Assembly: GCA_002381945.1 (NCBI GenBank)
Contig: DFXY01000048.1
Coordinates: 8,014-53,677 of the forward strand
Source: Bacteriovoracaceae bacterium UBA4096
GTDB taxonomy: Bacteria > Bdellovibrionota > Bacteriovoracia > Bacteriovoracales > Bacteriovoracaceae
DNA length: 45,664 nt
Reading direction: 5' to 3'
This document shows positions 33,103 through 41,578 of the stretch, piece by piece (positions within the stretch are counted from its first letter, which is position 1; every line of letters starts with the position of its first letter). The translations under genes were made by a program, and so were the position numbers. The notes below the pieces were generated by a model. It saw only the letters and a program-made list of their open reading frames with translations, was not told where the DNA came from and searched no databases.

Positions 33103-33321
33103 TTAGATAGCTGAAATATCCTGTCCTCCGGCCTCCTTAAGAACTTTATTTTCTGCATCTTGTTTTTCTTTCATGTACTCTTTCTTTTCTTCCTCCACGC
33201 TCCGAAGGGCACTCTCAGCTCCTTCGAGGCGTTCGTGGTGATCTCTCTTGGCCCTCCCTCGCATAATCTTCATAAAATTCCGGACCTCTTTCATTTTATT
33301 CTTAAAGAAATGACTATTCAT
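33103..33321 (-). CDS. Small charged coiled-coil protein
   Basis: The ATG at 33321 is preceded by an excellent AAGGAGG, which decides against the longer frame from 33366. The 72-residue product is almost all helix: a basic first half (KMKEVRNFMKIMRGRAKRDHHERL) and an acidic/basic heptad-like second half. No signal peptide or membrane span. It is convergent with the Cys-rich gene, 12 bases apart. Function unknown. Confidence 0.68.
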   Translation of the reverse strand: MNSHFFKNKMKEVRNFMKIMRGRAKRDHHERLEGAESALRSVEEEKKEYMKEKQDAENKVLKEAGGQDISAI

Positions 33322-33379
33322 AAATGCCTCCTTGGACCAATGGTTATTTAGCATGAAGGGTGCCACTGAATGGGGTGTT

Positions 33380-33392
33380 GAGTCATTGACTC
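33380..33392. promoter_or_regulatory. Palindrome upstream of smc
   Basis: GAGTCATTGACTC is a perfect inverted repeat (6+1+6) in the 228-base region between the small coiled-coil gene and smc. It could be an operator for either divergent unit. No other clear element was seen in this stretch. Confidence 0.35.
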
Positions 33393-33549
33393 CTATGTGA
33401 GGGAAAGTAAGCCCAAAATTTCTAGACAGGCCGCTCTCTCATAGGGGAAGATGAGTGATCTTTAAATATAGCTGAGTAAAACGGATGCAAGATGCAGAAG
33501 TTTACTTTGTTTTTAAAGATACACACAAACACTTACGAGAGGTCAGCAC

Positions 33550-36500
33550 ATGAGGCTTAACAGGCTCATCATTCAGGGTTTTAAATCCTTTAAAGACAAG
33601 ACAGTCATTATTTTTGATGAAGGTATTACAGGGATCGTAGGTCCTAACGGTTGTGGTAAATCCAACATCGTTGATGCTTTATTCTGGGTTATGGGAGAGC
33701 AGTCGGCCAAGCATCTTCGCGGAACTTCCATGAAAGATCTTATTTTCGCCGGATCTTCCCGATACACTCCTGCTTCATTTGCAGAAGTGACTTTGGTTTT
33801 AGATAACGTTAACGGCAAACACATTCACATCAGTGGAACAGTGGCAAAACCGGCCGAAATTCACCTGACTCGTAAACTTTATCGTAACGGTGAAACTGAA
33901 TACCGTATCAACGGTGAGCCAGCTCGTCTGAAAGATATTCATGAAGTTTTCATGGATACTGGTGCCGGTGCCAAGTCTTATTCAATTATTGCTCAAGGTG
34001 AAATTAACAAGCTCGTTCAGGCCAAGCCGGAAGAGCGTCGGGTAATGATTGAAGAAGTTGCGGGGATTACTAAATTTAAACTTCGTAAAAAAGAATCTCT
34101 TAAGAAGATTGAGCAGACTCAGTCTAACCTGATCCGTCTGGAAGATCTTCAGAATGAAATTTATAAGAATCTTAAAAATCTTGAGCGTCAGGCAGAGAAA
34201 GCCGAAAAGGCCAAAACGCTTCGTGAACGTATTAAGAAATATGAACTGATCGTAGAAAGTCATCGAGAGCATGACTATCTTCAGGACTTCACTAATGCCA
34301 GCACCATGCTTGAGTCGCGCCAGACCGAACATGAGAATTTGACCCTTCGTAAGTCTCAGTTGGATCTTCTATTAGAAGATGAAAAAATCCAGAAGACTGA
34401 CATGATGGAAAGAATCGATGTGGCCCAGGATGATTTTAATGATCACTCTAAGGAACTCGCTGCTGCTGAAGAGCGTGTGAAGCATCTTAAAAAATCACTG
34501 ATTGAAAAAGAAAAACAAATTGATCGGGCCCAACGTGAAAACGAAGAGCTCAATATTGATATTGAAAAACGTTCAGAAAGATTAGAGGCCCTAACGGCCC
34601 AGTTAGCAGATCTGGAAGCTAATAACTATGAGCAGATGGATTTCTCTAATCTGGAAGAAAAAGTAGAGCTTTTAAAGTCTCAGATGTTTGATCTTGAGGA
34701 AGAACTCGGAGAAAAACGTCGTGAGCTTAATGCTTCTAAAGAGAGACTTCAGTCTTTGGATAATGAAGCTTTCAAAAATTCTTCAAAACTTGAAGAATAC
34801 TCACGCCTGCTTCAGGATTTAACGGCCGAAATTGAAACCCTGGAAAAAACGACTTCCAATTTCACCGACGATCTTATGAAAGATCGTGCCACTGTTAAAT
34901 CTTCTGGTGCCAAGGTGGAAGAACTTAAGGCCGCACTGCCTGCCCTTAAAGAAGAAGTGGATAGTCTGAACCAGGAATTAAAGTGTCATGATGTGACTTA
35001 TCGTGAACTTTCACGTGAAGTGATCCAGCTTGAATCCAAGCGTCAGTCATTAATTGAGATCAACAACTCAGCTGAAGGTCGTCGGGCCGGTGCTATTGAA
35101 CTTGTTGGTAAGGTTAACGATGGTACGCTGGAAGTTTTAGGGAAACTCATTGAATGTGATCCAGAATATGCTGTGGCCGTTGAGCAGCTCATTGGAGAAT
35201 CACTAGACGTGGTCCTTTCAACGGGTGGAAAAGAAGCTTTCGCTTCTCTTATGACGGATTTTGAAGCCACGGTCGATGTATTATGGCCTCAGGAATCGTC
35301 GATTTCGACTGAGTCGATTGGACGCCTCGAGACTCAGGGTTGCCAGAACATGAAGGCCCTAACCGATATCGTAAGAATTAATAATCAAGAATATGCAGCT
35401 AAACTTTCAAAGATTCTTAACGGTTTCTTTGTTGTAGAGAACTTAACCACGGAACTGGCCTCTAAAATTAACCCAGAGATCCAGTTTAAAGGACTTGTTT
35501 CTAAGGATGGAAAAGTTCTCATCAAAAAAGTCGGTAACTCCATTCTCTACGGAGTCCGTAATGACGGAGCCTCAGAAGCTCAGGGGATTGTTCAAAGAAA
35601 CAATCTGATTCAGGAAATGGGTATTCAGCTGGAATCCAAGCAAGCTGAACTTGCCATCCTTGAAACTAATATTAAACAAATTGAAACTTCACTTTCTGAG
35701 AAGAGAACCATTCTGGAAGAGAAGTCCAAAGAGTTTAATGAGATTAATATGATTTATGCGGCCACTAAGGCTGCACTGGAATCAAAAGAATCGAATCAAT
35801 CTTCTAATTCTTCAAGACTTCAGATCCTTCAGGGCCGTAAGTCGGAAATTTCTAGTTCCCGCCTGACTCTTCTGGAGAGTGATGAGACTTTGATCAACGC
35901 TAAAGAAGAGTTCGATGCCAAGGTGAAAGAATTATCCAGCGATGTCGCTGATATTGAATCCCGTTATCAGGAACTCAAAGTCAGCTTTGAAAATGAGCGG
36001 GACGAAATGATGGAACTCAAAGTGAAAGCTCAGAGTTACCAGCAGCAGTTAACATCCCTTAAATCCCAGATTGAGGATGTGAATGCTCAGATTGATCGTT
36101 ATCATGAGAAACAGCAGGCAAATCTGGAGCTTTTAGAAAACTTTCAGACCGAAATTGAAAACGCTCAGACTGAAGCGGAAACAGTTGAAGCTTCTAACCG
36201 CGATCTATCCGAAGTTCTTTCTGAGAAAGAATCTTACTTGAATCTTCTGAAAGATCAGATAGCTCAAGTCCTTCTTTCAATGCAGGAAAAAGAGTCTGAA
36301 CTAAAAGAGATCAACAACCGCATCAATAAAATTGAAAAAGAAAATGTTGAGTTGGAACTTAAAACCGCTCAGATCATTCAGGAAGAAGAACTTCTGGTAA
36401 AAGATATTTTTGAGCGTTACAAGATTGATCTTCGTTCAGTCATGATGAAGCATCTTGAGATTACTTCTGACAAGATCGTTGATCTGAAAGATCTTTCTCC

Positions 36501-37227
36501 GATGTATGTCATGGAAACAGAAGATGGCCCGAAAGAAATTGAAATTCTTGAATATGAATTCGAGAAGCGTTTCCCTGGCCAGATCAAAGAAGCGAAAGAG
36601 AAATTTAAAGAATATAAGTCTGACTTTAACCGCTTGGGTGAAATTAATTGGGCCGCGATTGAGGAATATGACCGCCAGAAACTTCGTTATGACTTCCTGA
36701 AAACTCAGGAAGAAGAGCTTAAGAAATCTCTGACTGATCTCCAAACTGCCATTGCTCATATTGATGAGAAATCTAAAGAGCGCTTCAAAGAAGCCTTTAT
36801 GGAAGTGAACGAGCGCTTCTCGAAAGTCTTCCCGATCATCTTTGGTGGTGGGGAAGCGAAACTGGAAGTAACTGGTGATCTTGATTCCATCGAGTGCGGT
36901 GTGGATATTATCGCGAAACCTCCTGGTAAGAAGATGCAGTCGATTACTCTGATGTCGGGTGGTGAAAAGGCGATGACAGCAGTGTCGTTGATCTTCTCAA
37001 TCTTCCTGGTGAAACCATCTCCTTTCTGTTTACTGGATGAGGTTGATGCTCCACTGGATGATGCTAACGTTGGACGATTTAACGAACTTCTACGTGAGAT
37101 GAGTTCTGAATCACAATTTATTTTAATTACGCATAATAAGAAAACCATGGAACTGAATGACACACTTTACGGTGTGACCATGCAGGAGCCGGGCGTCTCT
37201 AAGGCCGTCTCAGTGCAACTCCATTAA
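33550..37227 (+). CDS. smc: Chromosome segregation ATPase SMC
   Basis: Core of bacterial condensin. It has 1225 residues: N-terminal Walker A GPNGCGKSN (about 32-40), a long coiled coil, a hinge domain near residues 505-650 (ELVGKVNDGTLEVLGKLIECD and following), a returning coiled coil, the ABC signature LMSGGEKAMTA and Walker B FCLLDEVDAPLDD, then the D-loop. All ATPase motifs are intact. The kleisin partners scpA/scpB are not adjacent. It is followed by a terminator-like hairpin and lolA. Confidence 0.97.
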   Translation: MRLNRLIIQGFKSFKDKTVIIFDEGITGIVGPNGCGKSNIVDALFWVMGEQSAKHLRGTSMKDLIFAGSSRYTPASFAEVTLVLDNVNGKHIHISGTVAKPAEIHLTRKLYRNGETEYRINGEPARLKDIHEVFMDTGAGAKSYSIIAQGEINKLVQAKPEERRVMIEEVAGITKFKLRKKESLKKIEQTQSNLIRLEDLQNEIYKNLKNLERQAEKAEKAKTLRERIKKYELIVESHREHDYLQDFTNASTMLESRQTEHENLTLRKSQLDLLLEDEKIQKTDMMERIDVAQDDFNDHSKELAAAEERVKHLKKSLIEKEKQIDRAQRENEELNIDIEKRSERLEALTAQLADLEANNYEQMDFSNLEEKVELLKSQMFDLEEELGEKRRELNASKERLQSLDNEAFKNSSKLEEYSRLLQDLTAEIETLEKTTSNFTDDLMKDRATVKSSGAKVEELKAALPALKEEVDSLNQELKCHDVTYRELSREVIQLESKRQSLIEINNSAEGRRAGAIELVGKVNDGTLEVLGKLIECDPEYAVAVEQLIGESLDVVLSTGGKEAFASLMTDFEATVDVLWPQESSISTESIGRLETQGCQNMKALTDIVRINNQEYAAKLSKILNGFFVVENLTTELASKINPEIQFKGLVSKDGKVLIKKVGNSILYGVRNDGASEAQGIVQRNNLIQEMGIQLESKQAELAILETNIKQIETSLSEKRTILEEKSKEFNEINMIYAATKAALESKESNQSSNSSRLQILQGRKSEISSSRLTLLESDETLINAKEEFDAKVKELSSDVADIESRYQELKVSFENERDEMMELKVKAQSYQQQLTSLKSQIEDVNAQIDRYHEKQQANLELLENFQTEIENAQTEAETVEASNRDLSEVLSEKESYLNLLKDQIAQVLLSMQEKESELKEINNRINKIEKENVELELKTAQIIQEEELLVKDIFERYKIDLRSVMMKHLEITSDKIVDLKDLSPMYVMETEDGPKEIEILEYEFEKRFPGQIKEAKEKFKEYKSDFNRLGEINWAAIEEYDRQKLRYDFLKTQEEELKKSLTDLQTAIAHIDEKSKERFKEAFMEVNERFSKVFPIIFGGGEAKLEVTGDLDSIECGVDIIAKPPGKKMQSITLMSGGEKAMTAVSLIFSIFLVKPSPFCLLDEVDAPLDDANVGRFNELLREMSSESQFILITHNKKTMELNDTLYGVTMQEPGVSKAVSVQLH

Positions 37228-37239
37228 GGTTTGTGGACA

Positions 37240-37282
37240 GGGGAAAAGTAACTTCAGTAAGAGGAAGCTTTCCCCTTTTTTT
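37240..37282 (+). terminator. Terminator after smc
   Basis: A 7-bp stem GGGGAAA/TTTCCCC (37240-37246 with 37269-37275) with a long loop that can fold further, followed by seven T (37276-37282). It lies directly in front of the lolA ribosome site. Confidence 0.65.
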
Positions 37283-37296
37283 AAAAAAGGAACAAT

Positions 37297-37908
37297 ATGA
37301 AATTCCTCCTTCTTCTCGCCCTCATACCGACCCTTTCTTTTGCAAAAAGTTTTGTTCCAAATTCTTTTTCCGCTAACTACGAAGAAACCGTAGTCTCCCT
37401 GGCCACTGGCAAAGAAAAAAAGAGTTTCGGAAAAATTGATTATAAATTTCCCGGTAACCTTCGCTTTGAAGTGACGTCACCTGTGCCCACTCTTTTTGTG
37501 GTTAATCCTAAGAAGAGCTGGCTGTATCAGCCTTCCCACGTGAAAGGTGAAAAAGATCAAGTGTCAGTTCAGGACTCTGCGGATCTTCCACTGATTAAAT
37601 TCTTGGACTCGGTTAAGAATGGCATTGAAGATTCAAAGATCTTTACCACTAAATATGGCAAGAATGATCTGACTTTGACATTTGTAAAGACAATCCAAAA
37701 AGAGATGGGGTTTGTGGAAGTCGTTCTTCATACTGACAAAAATGCCAAAGAGATAAAAGAGATCAGTGGGTTTGATAAAATTACTTTAAAGCATATCAAT
37801 GGCAGTAAAACCAACATCAAGCTAATTGACCTGAAGGAAAATGTTTCATTCCCTCCAGGTAATTTTACTTTCAAGCCTTCGGCCAACACTAAAGTTATTA
37901 AGAACTAA
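37297..37908 (+). CDS. lolA: Outer-membrane lipoprotein carrier protein LolA
   Basis: Periplasmic chaperone that carries lipoproteins from the LolCDE complex to the outer membrane. It is 203 residues with a signal peptide (ending LSFA), the strand GKIDYKFPGNLRFEV and the typical PTLFVVNPKKSWLYQP segment of the LolA half-barrel, and a C-terminal FPPGNFTFK. The window contains lipoproteins that would be its cargo (10450, 15039). AAGGA precedes the ATG. It overlaps the convergent secreted gene by 4 bases. Confidence 0.9.
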   Translation: MKFLLLLALIPTLSFAKSFVPNSFSANYEETVVSLATGKEKKSFGKIDYKFPGNLRFEVTSPVPTLFVVNPKKSWLYQPSHVKGEKDQVSVQDSADLPLIKFLDSVKNGIEDSKIFTTKYGKNDLTLTFVKTIQKEMGFVEVVLHTDKNAKEIKEISGFDKITLKHINGSKTNIKLIDLKENVSFPPGNFTFKPSANTKVIKN

Positions 37909-38351
37909 AGAGTTAATGATTCCTTGCAGTCGGCTTCGTTAATCATAATGTTATTAAGATACATTCTGATTTTGAGGTCGCTGCCGACAGTTGAGAACTC
38001 ATAACTTTCTTTCCCAAAATTCTCTTCACTCATCACATCCAGATGAACCTTGTTATCTGAACAGTAAGCTTTTTGAGTATAGGTTAGCTCGCTTCCCTCA
38101 TTCGTTTGTATTGTAATTTCTTCCGGCTCCCCATCGGCCACAAATTTAAGATGTTTAAACCCTGATGGCGTTTTGATGAGAAAGCGGTAATAGGGGATGC
38201 GCTCACGAACTGAAACTTTTGAAATTTGAAAGGCACTAATCCTGGAGCGGGATTTACATTCTTCGTACTGCGCCCTAAAAGAAGGGCATTCGGCCCACAC
38301 CGATGCACTACTGATAAACAGGGCCACTGCTGTGAGAAAAGTTTTCTTCAT
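37905..38351 (-). CDS. Small secreted Cys-containing protein, family member 2
   Basis: A 148-residue protein with a signal peptide (ending SVWA) and a mature part starting ECPSFRAQYEEC, with four Cys. The central YCSDNKVHLDVM and a Cys near the C-terminus match the order in the protein at 29934-30356, suggesting a shared fold. GGAGG precedes the ATG. It converges on lolA with a 4-base overlap. Function unknown. Confidence 0.72.
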   Translation of the reverse strand: MKKTFLTAVALFISSASVWAECPSFRAQYEECKSRSRISAFQISKVSVRERIPYYRFLIKTPSGFKHLKFVADGEPEEITIQTNEGSELTYTQKAYCSDNKVHLDVMSEENFGKESYEFSTVGSDLKIRMYLNNIMINEADCKESLTL

Positions 38352-38421
38352 AATACCTCCTTGATTAAAAAGACGGAGGTAACTAAACCTTATTCAGCGC
38401 TGACTTCGAAATGAATTTTTC

Positions 38422-38462
38422 TTAAAAAAGAAAAACCCCCAGAAGTCGCGTTCTCCTGAGGG
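38422..38462 (-). terminator. Terminator of the pentapeptide-protein operon
   Basis: On the minus strand a hairpin of about 10 bp with two G-U pairs (38462-38453 with 38445-38436) is followed by TTTTTCTTTTTT. It lies 27 bases after the small membrane peptide ORF. Confidence 0.75.
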
Positions 38463-38489
38463 TCTTTGGGTAGGGATCTCGAACTTTGG

Positions 38490-38570
38490 CTAAATCCCGT
38501 AGGCCTTTATCAGGACCGCCAAACCAAAAACATTAATCATTAGTGTCAGGCCATAAAAACTCAGATTCAT
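38490..38570 (-). CDS. 26-residue membrane peptide downstream of the pentapeptide protein
   Basis: AGGAGC lies four bases before the ATG at 38570. The product is a single hydrophobic helix, with pieces MNLSFYGLTLMINVF and GLAVLIKAYGI, and one Lys near the end. It begins 15 bases after the pentapeptide gene stop and ends before a strong terminator, so it is the second gene of that operon. It is too short for standard callers. It could be a membrane partner of the pentapeptide protein; it does not resemble TisB. Confidence 0.55.
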   Translation of the reverse strand: MNLSFYGLTLMINVFGLAVLIKAYGI

Positions 38571-38585
38571 AATTGCTCCTTATTT

Positions 38586-39020
38586 TTAACAGGCCATGGC
38601 CAGTTCAATATAGATATCAGTGGTGTAATCACGAGGACCCGACTGAAGGCGATTGCGGCCGGTTTGCAGCAATGTCACCTGTTTTGGTCCCAAATCACAA
38701 TCTTCATAACTAGAATTTGTTGAGCTGCTTGCCACCCAATTGCAATCCGTAAAGTTGCAATTCTTGAAATTGCACTTCTTAATGTGCGAGAATTCGAAGC
38801 TGCAATTCTCAAAAACACAGTTCTCGAAGCTAACCCCTTGAAAGTCGCACGCATAGAACACGCAATCGGAGAAAACCACTTGCCGGTAGGTGCTCAAAAG
38901 GATGCGTGAGCCGGCCAGGATTTGAGAGGAGATGACGACCGAAGCTAGCTGCTCATCCTTAATCAGCTGGTAGCTTTCTGATGATTCTAATTGAGTCTTT
39001 TCAATTGTTTGTGTGAACAT
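38586..39020 (-). CDS. Cys-centred pentapeptide-repeat protein
   Basis: The ATG at 39020 has GGAGGGG at 5 bases, which decides against a longer frame running antisense through the regulator gene. The product has 144 residues. Residues about 48-100 are pentapeptide repeats of form FxxCx (FENCV, FENCS, IKKCN, FKNCN, FTDCN), a right-handed beta-helix fold with Cys at the central inward position, where Leu is usual. No signal peptide. It is divergent from an HTH regulator and has a good promoter under a palindrome, so regulation by that protein is likely. Confidence 0.78.
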   Translation of the reverse strand: MFTQTIEKTQLESSESYQLIKDEQLASVVISSQILAGSRILLSTYRQVVFSDCVFYACDFQGVSFENCVFENCSFEFSHIKKCNFKNCNFTDCNWVASSSTNSSYEDCDLGPKQVTLLQTGRNRLQSGPRDYTTDIYIELAMAC

Positions 39021-39054
39021 GTGGCCCCTCCGCCGCGTATAGTTCCTGACTGCA

Positions 39055-39083
39055 ATGATATGCAATTTGACGATTTGCGTCAA
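39055..39083 (-). promoter_or_regulatory. Promoter of the pentapeptide gene
   Basis: On the minus strand TTGACG (39083-39078), exactly 17 bases, then TATCAT (39060-39055), each one mismatch from consensus. Start expected near 39048, leaving a leader of about 28 bases. Confidence 0.7.
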
Positions 39084-39098
39084 GATATAAAATTGCAT
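39060..39098. promoter_or_regulatory. Operator-like inverted repeats between regulator and pentapeptide gene
   Basis: TTGACGATTTGCGTCAA (39067-39083) is a perfect 6+5+6 palindrome that covers the -35 box of the minus promoter. It is flanked by an outer inverted pair ATGCAATTT (39060-39068) and AAATTGCAT (39090-39098). Further TGCAAT words lie at 39051 and 39112. This is a likely binding site for the adjacent HTH protein. Confidence 0.55.
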
Positions 39099-39144
39099 TA
39101 AGAAACTATTTTGCAATCCGATAAGAAATTCAAGGGGGTGGGTT

Positions 39145-39726
39145 ATGATCCGCTTTAGTCCAGACTTTTTGGAAAACTTTCTCGCTGTTGTTCGTAAGTA
39201 CATGCAATTGCGGGGAGGACTGACACAAAAAGACCTATCTGAAATGATGAATGTGGGTATTTCCACAATGAGTCGATTTCTCAATTTGAAAACCAGCAAT
39301 GTCGACGAGCAACTGGTTGCCAATATCATCGCCACTCTGGGAATTCCCTTGCATGAAATCATTGATGGCGTGGAAGAAGATTCCACTGAGACCTTTAAGC
39401 GTCTGGTGCAATTTTATAAAGATCAAAAAGCCGCCGATCAGAAACTTGGAGAGGATGAGGGGGCCAAGCAACCTGAGACCAGAACGAAGACCCAGGCCAC
39501 AATAAATGTTGGTGGTCGTAGGCAGCAGATGCCTTTTGGAGAAACTGGTGCAGTGGGAACTACGCGAACAGATATCTCGATTCGAGAAAAACTTGAAACG
39601 CTCTCACCAAGACAGAAGGCCTACTTAAATGACTTCCTGAATTTAGATATTAATGATCGCGATTTGATTGTGGATTTAGGTGACGCTATCTTCCGCTACT
39701 TTCGCCAAAGGAATGTGGAATTTTGA
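39145..39726 (+). CDS. HTH (Cro/C1-like) transcriptional regulator
   Basis: A 193-residue protein. The N-terminal helix-turn-helix (about 25-65) reads LTQKDLSEMMNVGISTMSRF, an XRE-type DNA-binding fold. A charged linker with Gln/Thr-rich segments (about 95-135) leads to a C-terminal helical domain (about 150-193, LSPRQKAYLNDFLNLDINDR), possibly for oligomerisation. It is divergent from the pentapeptide gene across a 124-base region with palindromes. GGGGGTG precedes the ATG. The stop overlaps the next gene's TTG. Confidence 0.82.
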   Translation: MIRFSPDFLENFLAVVRKYMQLRGGLTQKDLSEMMNVGISTMSRFLNLKTSNVDEQLVANIIATLGIPLHEIIDGVEEDSTETFKRLVQFYKDQKAADQKLGEDEGAKQPETRTKTQATINVGGRRQQMPFGETGAVGTTRTDISIREKLETLSPRQKAYLNDFLNLDINDRDLIVDLGDAIFRYFRQRNVEF

Positions 39727-40502
39727 TTCATATTGTTGTCCTGCTTTTAATTTCAACCGCCTCTTTTGCTGCACCTAAAGAGATTGAGGTGTGGTTTTTA
39801 TCCAATGCTAAGGTTACTCAGCTTAATGAACTTTTAAATCGTCCCCAGTACGTTTATAGGGCACCAGTGGCCAAACTAGAATGTCAGGAGATGGGGGATT
39901 ATTGTTTTGATCCTCAATACGGACTCTATAAAAAAGATGATGCTAATTTAGAAGTTGATGCCGGCGAGATAACTAAAGAGAAAGGTCCCGAGATTCCTTC
40001 AGCAAAATCAGTCGATCGCGATCTTATCAACTGCGACCCAAACAATTATTTTGATATTTTTTGCGGAAAGGCACGGGCCCAGACCAAGCGGGAGACCGCT
40101 AAACTTGATCTGTGGATAGATACATCGTCTTCCATGAGAGAATTTGATTACACTGATAAAGAAGGTGGCTGTTTTAGAAAAAGTCTAGTGACCAGATTGG
40201 ATGAGACTTGTGGTTTTAATCAAAAAGTTAACGTCATGATGTTTGATACTTCGATTAAACAGGCCGGAAGCATGGATCAGATGTGCCATAACCAGGGGCT
40301 TAATGATTATAAACGATTAATGGACTGGATTGAGCGCTCAGATGCCAAAAAATTAATTGTCATCACCGATATTTATGAATTCCATAAAGATTTCTCAGAC
40401 TTCATCGAAAGTAAGCACGGGAAACTTCGTGGTGATAAAGATGCCCTTACTGCTAAACAACTGCTCGATCTGGTTGATGAACTTGCCAAAAGCTGTAAGT
40501 AA
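39723..40502 (+). CDS. Secreted von Willebrand factor A-like protein
   Basis: Starts at a TTG that overlaps the regulator stop (TTGA), with AGGA upstream. It is 259 residues with a signal peptide (ending ASFA), a Cys-containing region (about 50-115), then a VWA-like domain: LDLWIDTSSSM holds the MIDAS motif DxSxS (133-137), and VNVMMFDTS and LIVITDIYEF supply the later metal-site elements. Six or more Cys suggest disulphides. VWA domains bind metal-dependent protein ligands. Co-translation with an HTH regulator suggests a shared switch. Confidence 0.75.
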   Translation: MIHIVVLLLISTASFAAPKEIEVWFLSNAKVTQLNELLNRPQYVYRAPVAKLECQEMGDYCFDPQYGLYKKDDANLEVDAGEITKEKGPEIPSAKSVDRDLINCDPNNYFDIFCGKARAQTKRETAKLDLWIDTSSSMREFDYTDKEGGCFRKSLVTRLDETCGFNQKVNVMMFDTSIKQAGSMDQMCHNQGLNDYKRLMDWIERSDAKKLIVITDIYEFHKDFSDFIESKHGKLRGDKDALTAKQLLDLVDELAKSCK

Positions 40503-40517
40503 TAACAAAATCCCCCC

Positions 40518-41555
40518 ATGAATCTTAAAGCACTTCTCCTCTGGTCCGAGCAGGAATTCACGCATCTTCCCTGGCGTAAGAATCGCTCTTTGTATCGGAC
40601 GTTGGTTTCTGAAATCATGCTTCAGCAAACGACCGTGGGAACTGTGATGAATCATTTTGAGCGCTTCCTGGTGCGTTTTCCAACACTCGAGAGTCTGGCC
40701 CAGGCTTCGGAAGAGGAATTAATCGTTGCTTGGAAAGGTCTGGGGTATTACCGGCGTGCACGAAACTTGAAAAAAATTGCAGAAGCACTGGTAAATAATC
40801 ATGGAGGAGAATTCCCTCATGATCTTGAAGCTCTTCAAGAAATTTCTGGCATCGGTCCTTATACGGCCAATGCGTTGATTGGAATTGGAATGAATAAACG
40901 GGCCTTGGCGGTGGATGCTAACCTGGAGCGGGTTATTGCCCGGCTCTTTGGTCTCAAGACAAAAAAAGGTCCTAAGCTTCAAAAAGAAATTCAAAACCTC
41001 TTCATCCAGAAATCGATTTTTAATGAGAAAGTTTCCTTTCAGGGACTCAACGAAGCCTTAATGGATCTGGGACGAACATTTTGTCAGGCGAGGAAAGCTA
41101 GTTGTGAGCTTTGCACTTTGAAAAAATCATGCAAAGCTTTTGAGTTGGGAACTCCTCTGAAGTTTCCTTTTCGTTCAGAAAATGAAGCCAAGAAGAGTGA
41201 ACACGAACTTCATCTGCTCCGGGTGATTGTGAAAAAGAAGGAAAAGCTTTTGGTTTACCAGAAGGCACAGAATGAATGGCTTTCGGGGCAATTTGAAGTT
41301 CCCACTTTCATTCTAAAAACCAGTGATGAAAAATTAAGTCAGTACCCAATAATTAAAACGGAAATACCTCAGGAATTCGTGACTAGTTTTAAAACGTCTA
41401 TTACGAAATACAAAATTTCCAATCACGTCCTGATTCTAAGTGAAAAAGCTTTCTCGCAAATGGGATTTAAAGTCGAAACTCAGTGGCGATCAATTCATGA
41501 GGCTTCATCCAACTTCTCCACGGCCACCCTTAAGGCCTTGGCCAAAATAAATTAA
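40518..41555 (+). CDS. mutY: A/G-specific adenine glycosylase MutY
   Basis: Removes adenine paired with 8-oxoguanine. It is 345 residues: Glu32 in SEIMLQQTTV (catalytic acid), the helix-hairpin-helix EISGIGPYTANAL, catalytic Asp133 in AVDANLERV, and the [4Fe-4S] ligands Cys189-x6-Cys196-x2-Cys199-x5-Cys205. The C-terminal NUDIX-like domain (about 225-345) that reads 8-oxoG is present but divergent. It starts 15 bases after the VWA gene. Confidence 0.95.
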   Translation: MNLKALLLWSEQEFTHLPWRKNRSLYRTLVSEIMLQQTTVGTVMNHFERFLVRFPTLESLAQASEEELIVAWKGLGYYRRARNLKKIAEALVNNHGGEFPHDLEALQEISGIGPYTANALIGIGMNKRALAVDANLERVIARLFGLKTKKGPKLQKEIQNLFIQKSIFNEKVSFQGLNEALMDLGRTFCQARKASCELCTLKKSCKAFELGTPLKFPFRSENEAKKSEHELHLLRVIVKKKEKLLVYQKAQNEWLSGQFEVPTFILKTSDEKLSQYPIIKTEIPQEFVTSFKTSITKYKISNHVLILSEKAFSQMGFKVETQWRSIHEASSNFSTATLKALAKIN

Positions 41556-41578
41556 AACTTAATCAAGATAGCAATCAG

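Noticed and set aside
38586..39386. Longer form of the pentapeptide gene (266 codons)
   Set aside because: The extra N-terminus would be antisense to the HTH regulator and cross its promoter region; the ATG at 39020 has a strong ribosome site.
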